Part shown: piece by piece, positions 10,501-19,826 of the stretch | How the letters are laid out: each line of letters opens with the position of its first letter | Numbering within the stretch: the stretch's first letter is position 1 | Assembly (NCBI GenBank): GCA_015060865.1 | Contig: SUXS01000004.1 | Location: 62,001 to 126,000, forward strand | Reading direction: 5' to 3' | Source of the DNA: Bacteroidales bacterium | GTDB lineage: Bacteria > Bacteroidota > Bacteroidia > Bacteroidales > Bacteroidaceae | DNA length: 64,000 nt | Translations under genes and position numbers: made by a program | Notes under the pieces: model-generated | What the model was told of the DNA's origin: nothing | Databases searched by the model: none | What the model saw: the letters and a program-made list of their open reading frames with translations, nothing else

Positions 10501-12891
10501 ATGATTGCATTTAAGAAACACTTGACAGTATTAACATCAACTATAATACTAAGTTGTACGATAATGGATGCCCAAGTCACCGATAATGCCCAGCTAGAAC
10601 AATTGGGACGAGGATTGACAGTAAATCGGGCCACTAAAGGGAACTTCATCAGTTGGCGTCTGTTAGCTACAGACGATGAGACTACTACATTCGATCTTTT
10701 ACGCAACAACTCCGTGCTGAAAAGTGACATAAGCACGGCAACCAACTATACCGACTCGTATGGTACAAGTAGCCACAAGTATCAAGTGGTGACTAAAGTA
10801 AATGGTGAACCCATAGACACGTCGGCGATAGTGACCCCCTGGAATGATTTCTACTACCAATTGCACCTTGACAAGCCCACGGCCACAGGATATACTTATT
10901 CGCCCAACGATTGTTCTGTAGGAGACGTTGATGGCGACGGCGAATATGAACTGTTTGTAAAATGGGATCCTTCAAACTCCCAAGACAACTCAAAGGACGG
11001 CATCACTGGCAATGTGTACCTCGACTGCTATAAAATAGACTGGACACAAGGCGGTGCGGGAACTACACCCACCAAACTGTGGCGGGTAGACTTAGGTGTG
11101 AACATACGAGCTGGAGCACACTACACCCAATTTATGGTATATGATTTTGACGGTAACGGACGCGCCGAGATGATGTGTAAGACCGCACCAGGCAGCAAGG
11201 ATGGAACCGGGAATTACGTGAGTGCAGCAGGCACTGAGAGCAAAATACAGAACTGCAACAACACAAAGAGTTGGCGCAACAGTGGAGGAAAAATAGATGG
11301 CGGTTATGAGTTCCTTACCGTGTTTGACGGACTCACAGGAGAAGCCATACACACGGTGTTCTACAAGCCCAATCGCAATGCTACTACCACAGGTACCGAG
11401 GCTACAGGCTCCTTCAATTGGGACGACCGTAGCGGCAAGACTGACAAAGCCAGCTATGGTAACCGTGGCGAGCGATACCTCGCTGCGGTGGCTCACCTTG
11501 ACGGAACAAACAGAAATGCCTGTGCCGTATTCTCACGCGGTTACTATACCTACGCTTATATCTGGGCCGTGACATTCGATGGCAAGGAAATAAAAGACAA
11601 GTGGTATCACTCATCACACAGCAAGACACAATATAAGGTAACCGATGCAGAGGGAAAAACAAAAACCTACACCCCTCCTACCAGCACCAATGGCGGTGGG
11701 AGCCGCACCATGTATGGTAATGGTAACCACAACCTATCGGTAGGCGATGTAGATGGTGATGGGGCTGACGAGATTGTATGGGGATCGGCAGCTCTGGATA
11801 ACGACGGCACGTTGTTATATGCTACGGGATACGGACATGGCGATGCCATACACTTAGCCGACCATAACCCCGATCGTCCAGGACTTGAGGTGTTTGAGAT
11901 TCACGAAAGTTCACCCTACGGATGGGATTTGCACGATGCAGCCACAGGAGAGATACTTCACAGCGGAACAGGAACTTCTGACACAGGACGCGGCATAGCT
12001 GGACATTTTTCGTCAAGCCACAGAGGATCATTCTTCAGTTCCTCAGCCGACAAGCAACAGCGCAGTGCCATAACGGGGCAAGTGGTGAACACAGGAAACA
12101 CATCAATGAACTTCCGTATTTTTTGGGATGGAGATCTACAAGAGGAACTGTTTGATGGTGGGAAAATAGACAAATGGAACGGCAACGGAACGACACGCCT
12201 ATACATCAATAACAAGAACCCTTACGACTACAACGCGTCAAGTACCTGCAACAGCAGCAAGTCGACTCCATGTCTACAGGCAGACCTCTTCGGAGACTGG
12301 CGAGAAGAGATTATCCTATGGAGTACCAACGATAATGCCACGCTCAATGTCTTTACCACCTACCACCCTACAACATATCGCGTGCCTACACTCATGCACG
12401 ACCATCTATACCGTATGGGGATAGCCTGGCAAAATGTGGCATATAACCAACCTCCCCACATCGGACATTATCTACCTGACAGTTTCATGGCAACCCTCAC
12501 ACTCGATGAACTATCAGGACCAACCGATCAGGAGGTGAAATTGGGAGATTCTATACAACCAATCATATACCATTACAAACGAGCTACAAGCGGCATATGT
12601 TTCGGTCTCAGTGCCTATGGACTAAAATATACCGTCGACAAAAAATCGCAAACCATTACCGTGCATGGCACACCAACAAAGATTGGTATCGTGAACTACA
12701 GAGTGAAAACATTGGGCAATGATATGAGCGCCGAAATTAAAGGAAAGATTACTATAACAGAACCTACAGATATAGAGAATCTTGAAGTAGACAGTGAGGA
12801 GACTATCGTATATGACCTTTTCGGACGTCGCGTAAAGAACCCACAGCATGGCATCTACATAGTGAATGGAAACAAAGTGAGATTTGATTAA
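10501..12891 (+). CDS. Secreted PL11 rhamnogalacturonan lyase
   Basis: Polysaccharide lyase family 11 protein (YesW/YesX-like), which cleaves rhamnogalacturonan I of pectin by beta-elimination. A signal peptide covers about residues 1-24. The catalytic beta-propeller shows several calcium-binding loops, such as DVDGDGEYE, DFDGNGRAE and DVDGDGADE. After about residue 665 there is a small beta domain, then a C-terminal tail of the VYDLFGRR...GIYIVNGNK type found on many exported Bacteroidota proteins. It stands alone, with no SusC/SusD genes or other pectin enzymes nearby. Confidence 0.9.
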   Translation: MIAFKKHLTVLTSTIILSCTIMDAQVTDNAQLEQLGRGLTVNRATKGNFISWRLLATDDETTTFDLLRNNSVLKSDISTATNYTDSYGTSSHKYQVVTKVNGEPIDTSAIVTPWNDFYYQLHLDKPTATGYTYSPNDCSVGDVDGDGEYELFVKWDPSNSQDNSKDGITGNVYLDCYKIDWTQGGAGTTPTKLWRVDLGVNIRAGAHYTQFMVYDFDGNGRAEMMCKTAPGSKDGTGNYVSAAGTESKIQNCNNTKSWRNSGGKIDGGYEFLTVFDGLTGEAIHTVFYKPNRNATTTGTEATGSFNWDDRSGKTDKASYGNRGERYLAAVAHLDGTNRNACAVFSRGYYTYAYIWAVTFDGKEIKDKWYHSSHSKTQYKVTDAEGKTKTYTPPTSTNGGGSRTMYGNGNHNLSVGDVDGDGADEIVWGSAALDNDGTLLYATGYGHGDAIHLADHNPDRPGLEVFEIHESSPYGWDLHDAATGEILHSGTGTSDTGRGIAGHFSSSHRGSFFSSSADKQQRSAITGQVVNTGNTSMNFRIFWDGDLQEELFDGGKIDKWNGNGTTRLYINNKNPYDYNASSTCNSSKSTPCLQADLFGDWREEIILWSTNDNATLNVFTTYHPTTYRVPTLMHDHLYRMGIAWQNVAYNQPPHIGHYLPDSFMATLTLDELSGPTDQEVKLGDSIQPIIYHYKRATSGICFGLSAYGLKYTVDKKSQTITVHGTPTKIGIVNYRVKTLGNDMSAEIKGKITITEPTDIENLEVDSEETIVYDLFGRRVKNPQHGIYIVNGNKVRFD

Positions 12892-12971
12892 GTTTTTGGG
12901 GATATGTACTATGCTCTTTATTAGCGCCTCTATATAGAGTCAAGAAGCTACTCAATGGAGTAAGCTGTACC

Positions 12972-12996
12972 CTTTAGGAAACCTAAAGACTTCTTT
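12972..12996 (+). terminator. Hairpin after the PL11 gene
   Basis: CTTTAGG-aaa-CCTAAAG followed by acttctttt resembles a weak intrinsic terminator, 80 bp after the stop. Confidence 0.5.
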
Positions 12997-13007
12997 TCTA
13001 TCAACTG

Positions 13008-13038
13008 TTGCATCTTTGCTCGTTTATTCGTATCTTTA
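13008..13038 (+). promoter_or_regulatory. Promoter for the L7/L12-like gene
   Basis: TTG (13008-13010), a 20-bp spacer and TATCTTTA (13031-13038) match the Bacteroidota promoter with one change in the -7 element. Confidence 0.55.
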
Positions 13039-13072
13039 CCCACGAAAGATATAAACTTATAAATAGGATACT

Positions 13073-13381
13073 ATGGGATTTCTTGATTTCTTATTCGGCA
13101 AGAGCGAAAAGCAGCCTAAAGAGGTGCTTTGCTCAGATGAAATAGAGGCGATAAATACGCCTGGAGAGTATAGCGTAAAGCTCGTCAATCGAGGGGCAGC
13201 AGTGCTGCAAGTATGCAAATGCCTCAACGATCTCGTGACACATGACCTGAAAGCATCCAAGTATATGTGCGACACTGCACCGTGCATCGTGAAGGAAGAC
13301 ATGTCGGAACAGGGAGCCGAGATACTGAAACGGGAACTGGAGAAAGCTGGTGCCACTGTTACCGTTGAGAAAAGAGGATAA
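13073..13381 (+). CDS. Orphan protein like the L7/L12 C-terminal domain
   Basis: Small protein of 102 residues. From about residue 30 it reads like the C-terminal domain of ribosomal protein L7/L12: YSVKLVNRG, a helix ending in VCKCLNDL, then the DTAPCIVKED and SEQGAEILKRELEKAGATV blocks. The N-terminal ~25 residues (MGFLDFLFGKSEK) are unrelated to the L7/L12 dimerisation domain, so this is not a ribosomal stalk protein. It has its own promoter and a terminator. No function is known; a stand-alone protein-protein interaction domain is a reasonable guess. Confidence 0.7.
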   Translation: MGFLDFLFGKSEKQPKEVLCSDEIEAINTPGEYSVKLVNRGAAVLQVCKCLNDLVTHDLKASKYMCDTAPCIVKEDMSEQGAEILKRELEKAGATVTVEKRG

Positions 13382-13396
13382 TTATACATCATTATC

Positions 13397-13436
13397 GCAC
13401 ACAATGGTTGCAGCACCTTGTGTGCTTATATATTTT
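13397..13436 (+). terminator. Terminator after the L7/L12-like gene
   Basis: GCACACAA (13397-13404) pairs with TTGTGTGC (13418-13425), followed by a T-rich run. The remaining ~175 bp before the next gene hold no recognised promoter. Confidence 0.7.
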
Positions 13437-13611
13437 TAGGCCACAACCATCATGCTACTACTCCCCTATTCTATTGAATTGAGCTGGAAGCTTAAGAAAG
13501 CTCCGCCACTACGTTGAAGTGATTCGAACAGCGGTTAGAACTTTGTTACGGGGACTTCCACACAATGGAGAGAATGAAAAACAATTATCAAATACACTTT
13601 AATAGGGAACT

Positions 13612-16600
13612 ATGAAACACCGTTTATTTATCCTATGCCTTGCCTTGCTGGGTAAGGCTACGCTATGGGCTCAAGCATGGAGCGAACCAATGATTCCAGC
13701 CGAGAGTCTTGACAACCTGAGCTCTACAGAGACCGTATACTTCTACAATGTAGAGGCCGACGCCTTTGCCATCAATGGCATGGACTGGAACACCAATGCC
13801 TGTGCCACCCGACTGACCAATGGTGACAGGTCGGTATCGGTCTCACAACAGTGCCAGGCATTCGTGGGCAACGGGAAGGTGAGAGTAAGAATGACCCGAT
13901 ACTCTGGCTCGTTCATCTCGTGCCTGGGCAATAATGCCAACAACATCTATGTAGACCAAAACCAAGGACAATTCTTCACCTACACCGAGACCGCCGAAGG
14001 TAGCCATATATATACATTATATAATGACACCTACAAGAAGAATCTCGACCTGAGCTGGACCTATGGCGGACACCTGACCATCGTGAACGGTGCTGGCAAC
14101 ACGAAGTGGGCATTCATCAAAGAAGAGAATATCACCAACGGAAAGTATATGGTCTATAAGGCCAAGAAGGCACTTTATGGACTGTACCAATCGCTGGCCG
14201 AAGCGGGCAAGACAGCCCTCTATGCCGAAAAGTTGGCCGACGCACACCGCGTATACGCATCGGACGAAGCCACGTATGCCGAGGTCATTGATGCCTCGAA
14301 GACGCTATTCAATGCTACATACGCCGACATCGCTGGCGGCGTGGATGTATCGTTCCTCTTCACCGAGGCCGACATGGTGGGCACTGCCAATGCCAGTGCT
14401 TGGGCAAGCGGTGGAGTGACCTCCGGATGGGGTGCATTCGAGAACTATCACACCGTATTCAAGCTGAGCCAGACACAGACCGTACCACAGGGTGCCTACG
14501 ACGTGCAGCTCCACGCCTTTTATCGTGAAGACGGTGCAGGCTCGGCTCCTGTGCTCACAGCCCAAGGTAAGACAAGCGCTACCGCTCAGGTGCCTTCACT
14601 CCTCAGCATCGATTTCGAGATGACCAATGCCAACAGCAACAATTGGAAAGAGGGCGGCAAGAATTTCATCCCCGATGGTCTGCAGTCGGCAGGTCAGGCT
14701 ATCACTCACGGAGATGCCACAGCACAGGTCGAAGGTATCGTAGTAGGTGCCGACGGACAGCTCACCATCACGACCGAGGTGAAAACTGCCGAGCAGTGGT
14801 TTTGCTGGAGTGCCATGCGCATCATCTATCAGGGACTGGGCGAAGCCTCACTGAAAGAGTCACTGGCAGCTGTCATCGCCGAAGCGGAAGCACTCTACGG
14901 TGAGGGACAGGGCAAAGAGGCTGACAAACTGAAAACGGAGATAGACGAAGCCAAGGCAGTATATGCCGACGAGAATGCAGCCAACCATCAGATATCAATT
15001 GCGGAGAGCGAGCTGAAAGAGGCGATGGATGCCTATCAATGGGCCAACGCTTCGGCTGATAATCCCGTAGATGTGACAGCACTCATCGAGAACAACAGCT
15101 TCGAGAGAAACTTCGATAGCTGGACGCAGACGAATATGGCAGCCCAGTCAAACACGGCCTTCAACCTGAAGCATGGAAACATCTATGTAGAAAAGTGGAC
15201 TGACAAAGGAGGCAAGGTAGGCGATGCCAGTGTAATGCAGCGCGTGAAGAACCTCGGACTGGGTGTATACATCCTCAAGGCAGCCGCACAGAATATCCAG
15301 GAGGGAAGTTCTACCACACAAAAGAATGCATGGATCGTGGCCAACAACTCTAAGGCAGAGGTCACGGGCAAAAATGAATATGCGGTCACCTTCGTCAATA
15401 TCGAGAATGAGGCTACGATAGGATTCCTGGCCGAGGGCGCTACGGGCAACTGGATTGCTGTCGACAACTTCCGCCTCTACTATGCCGGTGGTGAGTTTGC
15501 CGACTTCAAGAAGGAACTGCAGAACTATGTAGACACGGCCAAATGCTATGTAGAAAAGAAAATGCAGGAGACCGTGCTCACCAATCTGAGCACATGCATC
15601 GCTGCTGCCGAGGCCGAGCTGCAGAAAGATAATGCCGGCGGCTACACCACGGTATCTACTCCATTGAGAGAGGCCGTAGAGGCAGCCAAGGCGTCCATCA
15701 AAGCCTATGAGGCCCTCGCCACTGCCATTGCTGCAGCAGAAGCCGACTATGAAAACGGGGGCGCAGAGGGTGCCGAGAAGTTCCTTGCCGTCATCAACAG
15801 CGCCAAGGCCGTAAACGAGAGTCTGCACTCAACACTCGAAGATATAGCTGCCAAGATAAGCGAGCTGGAGAAGGCGACATTCGAGTACCGTATTGCCAAT
15901 CCTTCAGGCACAGTGCCCACGGTGAAGACCGACAAGCGCTATGTACGTGGTGCCATTGCAGCCTTCGGACGCATGACGGTGAGCGGCGTGGCATCTACCG
16001 AGATTCTGGAACAGGGATTCTGCTGGAGCACCCAGCCCAACCCAACCGTACTCGACAACCGTACAACCAAGTATCTGGAGAACAACGGACGCATGTACTG
16101 GATGGATATGGAGCCCGCTACTATATATTATATGCGTGCCTATGCCATCACCAAGGACTATGCCGTAGGGTATGGCGATGTCATCAAGATGTCTACCCTA
16201 CCCCAAGGACAAGTGACCTACTGGTACAACAATGGTGGCGATGCCGCTCACAACGACCGTATCAACACTGCACTCACGATAGCTACTACCTACTGGTCGA
16301 ACTACACAAGCATTCGCGGATTCAACGTATCGTGTACCTTCTCACCCGGTACACCCACTGCCGACTGCGGATATGGAGGGAACATGCGCATAGGTACTAA
16401 CATGGGGCAGCGTGCAGGAACATGTATGCACGAGATGAACCATGGCATCGGTGGCGGCACATTGGAAATATGGGGCGGATGGGTAGACTCTCCGCTACGC
16501 GAGACCATGAACGGCCATTGGGCAGGCGACCGAGCCAACGAGGCGGTGCGCTTCTGGGAAAACAACAACAACCTTGTCATCACAGGAGCCTACGACGCTG

Positions 16601-18282
16601 GCCACTGGGGTGTAGTAAACAAGGGAGAGGCCTACTCACAGGACAACATCTTCCACAATAAGTACCCCCACAACGGTGCTCATCTGGAGCCCGGAGCATG
16701 GGCAGGACCGAAAAACTGGAACGACACCGAGGTATTCTATATAGGAAACTCTATCATCAACCAGGGATTCTGCGAAGACGGACTTATACCCGTAAACTTC
16801 TACTCCGGAGCCTTCTGCCTGCCTGCTTACGTATTCGAGCAGGACGACAACGCCAAGTACTATATCAAGAGTGAGTCGGTCGACCATGGTCTTGCCAACT
16901 CCTATCTGATGGAGCAGAAAGACGGCAGCGTGGAATGGAAAGAGCTGAGTAGCACCGATGTCACCAGCAACGACAGTGCTGCATGGTACATATCGTTTAC
17001 TCCCGACAACCAGTACTACCAGTTCCGCAATGCCGCTACAGGCCACTACCTGACATTCGGTGCCTATGGTGCCAACGGCATCAAGACGGTAGCCAAAACT
17101 ACTCCTGCTGCCAACGAGGACTTCCACCTGATGAAGGGACGCAAGAATGTAGCACTTGGCGACTTCAAGACTCGTGGTTACTGGATTATCCATCCCGAAG
17201 CCAAGTCCAACCCCGCCACCTTCACAGCTATAGCCGATGGCAAGGTGTCAGCCACCACACTCGACCTGTACAACTCTGCCGTATCGCAGCGCTGGATTTT
17301 CCTGCAGTCCGACGACATCAATAGCTTTGAGACAGGACTCAAGGACAAGGCACTCGAAGAACTGAACGAGATGATCAGCAACGTACGCAAGCTCCGACTC
17401 ACCTCTCACGTAGAGGATGTGGTTGGTGCCGATGACATGCTCACCGCAGACCTTGACGCCATCAAAGCACTGGCAACCGAAGCCACAACAGCTGATGAGG
17501 TATACGCACTCATAGAGCAGGCACGCACAGCGGGCATGAACTTCCTCAGCAGAGTGACTCCCAAGAGTGTCAAGCGCCCGTTCAACATCACTTTCCTTGT
17601 GAAGAATGCTGCCATTGACGACAATAGCGGATGGTCGACGAAACCGACATTCAGTAACTCTTGCTGTGAGTATTTCCAATCGGCATTCGACTTCAATCAG
17701 ACAGTGAAGAGTCTGCCTGCTGGTACATACAAACTCGCAGCGAAGGCCTTCCAACGTCCAGGAGCATACGATGCGGTATACAACGCTTATGTGAACGGAA
17801 AGGACAATGTAAATGCTGTACTCTATGCAGGCGACAAGTCTGCCACCATCTGCAACATAGCAGCAGGTGCCAGAACCTCACGCTTGCATAGTGAAGATGT
17901 CACGGTAGGTTCGCCCGTACGCTATATCCCCAACTCAATGGCATCGGCTGCGGCCTACCTCAAGCTTACGACCTATGAGAATGAGCTGGTGACAGCGCTT
18001 GAGGAGCCTGTTCAGGATATGACAATCGGTATCAAATGTACCACAACAGGCAGTGGGTATTGGGCAATCTTCGACGATTTCCGCTTGTATTACTACGGAA
18101 CAATGTCTCCAGAGACGGTTACCGACATTGACCTGATCGAGCAGGACGATAATATCGGAGTTACCGACCAAGACAATCAACTTGAGGTATACAACCTCCA
18201 AGGTGTAAAAGTGGGCGACTCACTGGAAGATCTTCCCCGTGGCATATACATCGTGAACAAGAAGAAGATACTTGTCAAGTAA
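13612..18282 (+). CDS. Large secreted multidomain protein with an HExxH zinc-protease motif
   Basis: Exported protein of 1556 residues with a signal peptide (about 1-20). The N-terminal half has jelly-roll-like and FIVAR-like helical repeats (for example around 410-480 and 640-770). A fibronectin-III-like segment of a Bacteroidota type (GFCWSTQPNPT...) lies near 790-865. The putative catalytic region holds H940-E-M-N-H944, matching HExxH of gluzincin metallopeptidases, followed by a Trp/Gly-rich stretch. Further carbohydrate-binding-like and FIVAR-like parts follow, and the protein ends in a GIYIVNKKK tail. A mucin- or glycoprotein-directed protease is possible, but the family could not be named and the third zinc ligand was not identified. 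Confidence 0.65.
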   Translation: MKHRLFILCLALLGKATLWAQAWSEPMIPAESLDNLSSTETVYFYNVEADAFAINGMDWNTNACATRLTNGDRSVSVSQQCQAFVGNGKVRVRMTRYSGSFISCLGNNANNIYVDQNQGQFFTYTETAEGSHIYTLYNDTYKKNLDLSWTYGGHLTIVNGAGNTKWAFIKEENITNGKYMVYKAKKALYGLYQSLAEAGKTALYAEKLADAHRVYASDEATYAEVIDASKTLFNATYADIAGGVDVSFLFTEADMVGTANASAWASGGVTSGWGAFENYHTVFKLSQTQTVPQGAYDVQLHAFYREDGAGSAPVLTAQGKTSATAQVPSLLSIDFEMTNANSNNWKEGGKNFIPDGLQSAGQAITHGDATAQVEGIVVGADGQLTITTEVKTAEQWFCWSAMRIIYQGLGEASLKESLAAVIAEAEALYGEGQGKEADKLKTEIDEAKAVYADENAANHQISIAESELKEAMDAYQWANASADNPVDVTALIENNSFERNFDSWTQTNMAAQSNTAFNLKHGNIYVEKWTDKGGKVGDASVMQRVKNLGLGVYILKAAAQNIQEGSSTTQKNAWIVANNSKAEVTGKNEYAVTFVNIENEATIGFLAEGATGNWIAVDNFRLYYAGGEFADFKKELQNYVDTAKCYVEKKMQETVLTNLSTCIAAAEAELQKDNAGGYTTVSTPLREAVEAAKASIKAYEALATAIAAAEADYENGGAEGAEKFLAVINSAKAVNESLHSTLEDIAAKISELEKATFEYRIANPSGTVPTVKTDKRYVRGAIAAFGRMTVSGVASTEILEQGFCWSTQPNPTVLDNRTTKYLENNGRMYWMDMEPATIYYMRAYAITKDYAVGYGDVIKMSTLPQGQVTYWYNNGGDAAHNDRINTALTIATTYWSNYTSIRGFNVSCTFSPGTPTADCGYGGNMRIGTNMGQRAGTCMHEMNHGIGGGTLEIWGGWVDSPLRETMNGHWAGDRANEAVRFWENNNNLVITGAYDAGHWGVVNKGEAYSQDNIFHNKYPHNGAHLEPGAWAGPKNWNDTEVFYIGNSIINQGFCEDGLIPVNFYSGAFCLPAYVFEQDDNAKYYIKSESVDHGLANSYLMEQKDGSVEWKELSSTDVTSNDSAAWYISFTPDNQYYQFRNAATGHYLTFGAYGANGIKTVAKTTPAANEDFHLMKGRKNVALGDFKTRGYWIIHPEAKSNPATFTAIADGKVSATTLDLYNSAVSQRWIFLQSDDINSFETGLKDKALEELNEMISNVRKLRLTSHVEDVVGADDMLTADLDAIKALATEATTADEVYALIEQARTAGMNFLSRVTPKSVKRPFNITFLVKNAAIDDNSGWSTKPTFSNSCCEYFQSAFDFNQTVKSLPAGTYKLAAKAFQRPGAYDAVYNAYVNGKDNVNAVLYAGDKSATICNIAAGARTSRLHSEDVTVGSPVRYIPNSMASAAAYLKLTTYENELVTALEEPVQDMTIGIKCTTTGSGYWAIFDDFRLYYYGTMSPETVTDIDLIEQDDNIGVTDQDNQLEVYNLQGVKVGDSLEDLPRGIYIVNKKKILVK

Positions 18283-18308
18283 CACTAAGCCCAAAGAGCG
18301 TCTTAAAC

Positions 18309-18342
18309 AATGAGGGTGTGCATTATCATGCACACCCTCATT
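18309..18342. terminator. Bidirectional terminator between convergent genes
   Basis: A perfect 14-bp stem (AATGAGGGTGTGCA with its complement, 6-nt loop) lies between the secreted HExxH gene and the convergent GntR gene. Confidence 0.8.
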
Positions 18343-18351
18343 CTATATCTG

Positions 18352-18711
18352 TTACTTCGTACGCGCCTCATACATTTCGCGCAGCTCATCGAAGGAGATC
18401 TTCAGTGAATCCATCTTGCGGAATAGCTCGGGCAGTTCCTCGGTGAGGAAGGTGCGCTTGCGCTCCTTGGTGATGCGGCGCACGGCACCCTTGGCCACGA
18501 AGTATCCGAGGCCACGCTTGTTGTAGATGACCTCGAGCGACTGCAGGTGGTCGAAGGTGCGTACTACGGTGTTGGCATTCACCTCCACTATCGCGGCATA
18601 CTCGCGCACCGAGGGGATGCGGTCGTCCTCACGGTAGGTGCCTTGCAATATCTCGTCGCAGATGCGCTCGGCTATCTGCAAGTATATTGGGTTATTGTCC
18701 TTGAAGTTCAT
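18352..18711 (-). CDS. GntR family (YtrA-type) transcriptional regulator
   Basis: Short GntR regulator of 119 residues. The winged helix (about 10-75) includes IPSVREYAAIVEVNANTVVRTF, and only a ~40-residue helical tail follows, as in the YtrA subfamily that controls ABC exporter operons. It is the last gene of a five-gene minus-strand operon and overlaps the permease upstream of it by 4 bp. YtrA-type genes usually come first in such operons. A matching inverted repeat at the operon promoter (23068-23089) is the likely operator, giving autoregulation. Confidence 0.88.
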   Translation of the reverse strand: MNFKDNNPIYLQIAERICDEILQGTYREDDRIPSVREYAAIVEVNANTVVRTFDHLQSLEVIYNKRGLGYFVAKGAVRRITKERKRTFLTEELPELFRKMDSLKISFDELREMYEARTK

Positions 18712-19709
18712 ACGGTAACCTCCTTTCTGTTCTTAAAAAAGTTCACTCGATTCACAGGCACCACTTGCTTGCGCGAGAAGAGGCGATAGCTGAGCCACCA
18801 GTTGAGGATGGTAAGGGCAAGAAGCAACACTATGCCAACCGAACGGAGAAACATAAGAGCCTCGGGCAATGACTCTATGAAAGAGAATGCGCCAATAGGT
18901 AACCAGTTGATGAATGAAAAAATTTCGGATAGCTTAGACGAATCCGTCATTATTGGCTCAAGCTTTATAACAATCCAAGCAATCGTGAGTCCTGCCGTAA
19001 ACCAGACAAGCAGAATTTTCACAATAGCCGCCTTGCGCCAGAAACAGCCGCCAAGGATAAATATGGAATGGACGCAAAGAATGGCTATCACAAATATACT
19101 AACCGTCAAGCATCCCTTATAAGGATTATTGCCTATGACTGTAACAATGCCTCCCTCAATGACGTCCCATTCTTCACTCCCTGTACGATACAGAGAAGAG
19201 AAGGTCTCCCCTATCTCGCCCAAGACGCGCGGCAATGTGAAACCATAGAACTCCTTCACCTCGAAGAGAGGCACGAAGAGCATACGCACCAGGTCGGCAA
19301 GGAGGAGTGCCGCGAAGGCCATCACGATGAGCAGTATGGTATTGACGAGCACACGAGCTACAAACTTCTCCATATTCGTGGCAGGCATCATCAAATAATT
19401 GAGTCCGCGCCCCTTAGTCTTCAACGGTACACCGCACATATCGGCGGCCGCACACATCAACGCCAAGGCCAATACACCGTAGAAGAAAGGCGCAAAGTTT
19501 GCTGCCAATGAGGGCATATATTGGTCAGGTTGTATAGAATGACGAAGACCTGTACCTATAAGACTGTTCATATTCGCCAACTGAGATGCCAAGAAAGCTG
19601 CAAAATAAATGAAGAAAGTTGCGATATTGCCCCAGCGATGCTCCACCAAATCACACTTCAGTACTGCACCGAGGCGTGCGAAGCTGAATTTATTGTTTAT
19701 TGTTTTCAT
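18708..19709 (-). CDS. ABC-type permease, paralog C
   Basis: Integral membrane protein of 333 residues with about six hydrophobic segments, very likely the membrane part of the ABC exporter encoded by the same operon. It is closely similar to the permease at 21070-22044 over its first ~190 residues (shared KFSFxRLGAVLKCDLVEHRW, NMEKFVARxLVN, LFEVKEFYGFTLPR) and diverges afterwards. It ends in the shared RLFSRKQVV motif before the charged C terminus. The conserved N terminus suggests recent duplication. Substrate unknown. Confidence 0.8.
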   Translation of the reverse strand: MKTINNKFSFARLGAVLKCDLVEHRWGNIATFFIYFAAFLASQLANMNSLIGTGLRHSIQPDQYMPSLAANFAPFFYGVLALALMCAAADMCGVPLKTKGRGLNYLMMPATNMEKFVARVLVNTILLIVMAFAALLLADLVRMLFVPLFEVKEFYGFTLPRVLGEIGETFSSLYRTGSEEWDVIEGGIVTVIGNNPYKGCLTVSIFVIAILCVHSIFILGGCFWRKAAIVKILLVWFTAGLTIAWIVIKLEPIMTDSSKLSEIFSFINWLPIGAFSFIESLPEALMFLRSVGIVLLLALTILNWWLSYRLFSRKQVVPVNRVNFFKNRKEVTV

Positions 19710-19729
19710 TGTTTTTCTCTTTATTGCTT

Positions 19730-19819
19730 GTCATTCTGAACCGAAGGTGAAGAATCTCGAAGAATACGCCGAAAAACGTCCTAACTGTTCACGAGATCCT
19801 TCGTTTCACTCAGGATGAC
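19730..19819. repeat. Inverted-repeat cassette 1 (GTCATTCTGAA type)
   Basis: The left arm at 19730-19759 and the right arm at 19792-19819 form an imperfect long hairpin. The GTCATTCTGAA...GAATCTCG type is a dispersed intergenic repeat known from Bacteroidota genomes. It fills the gap between permeases B and C. Confidence 0.7.
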
Positions 19820-19826
19820 AAAAACA

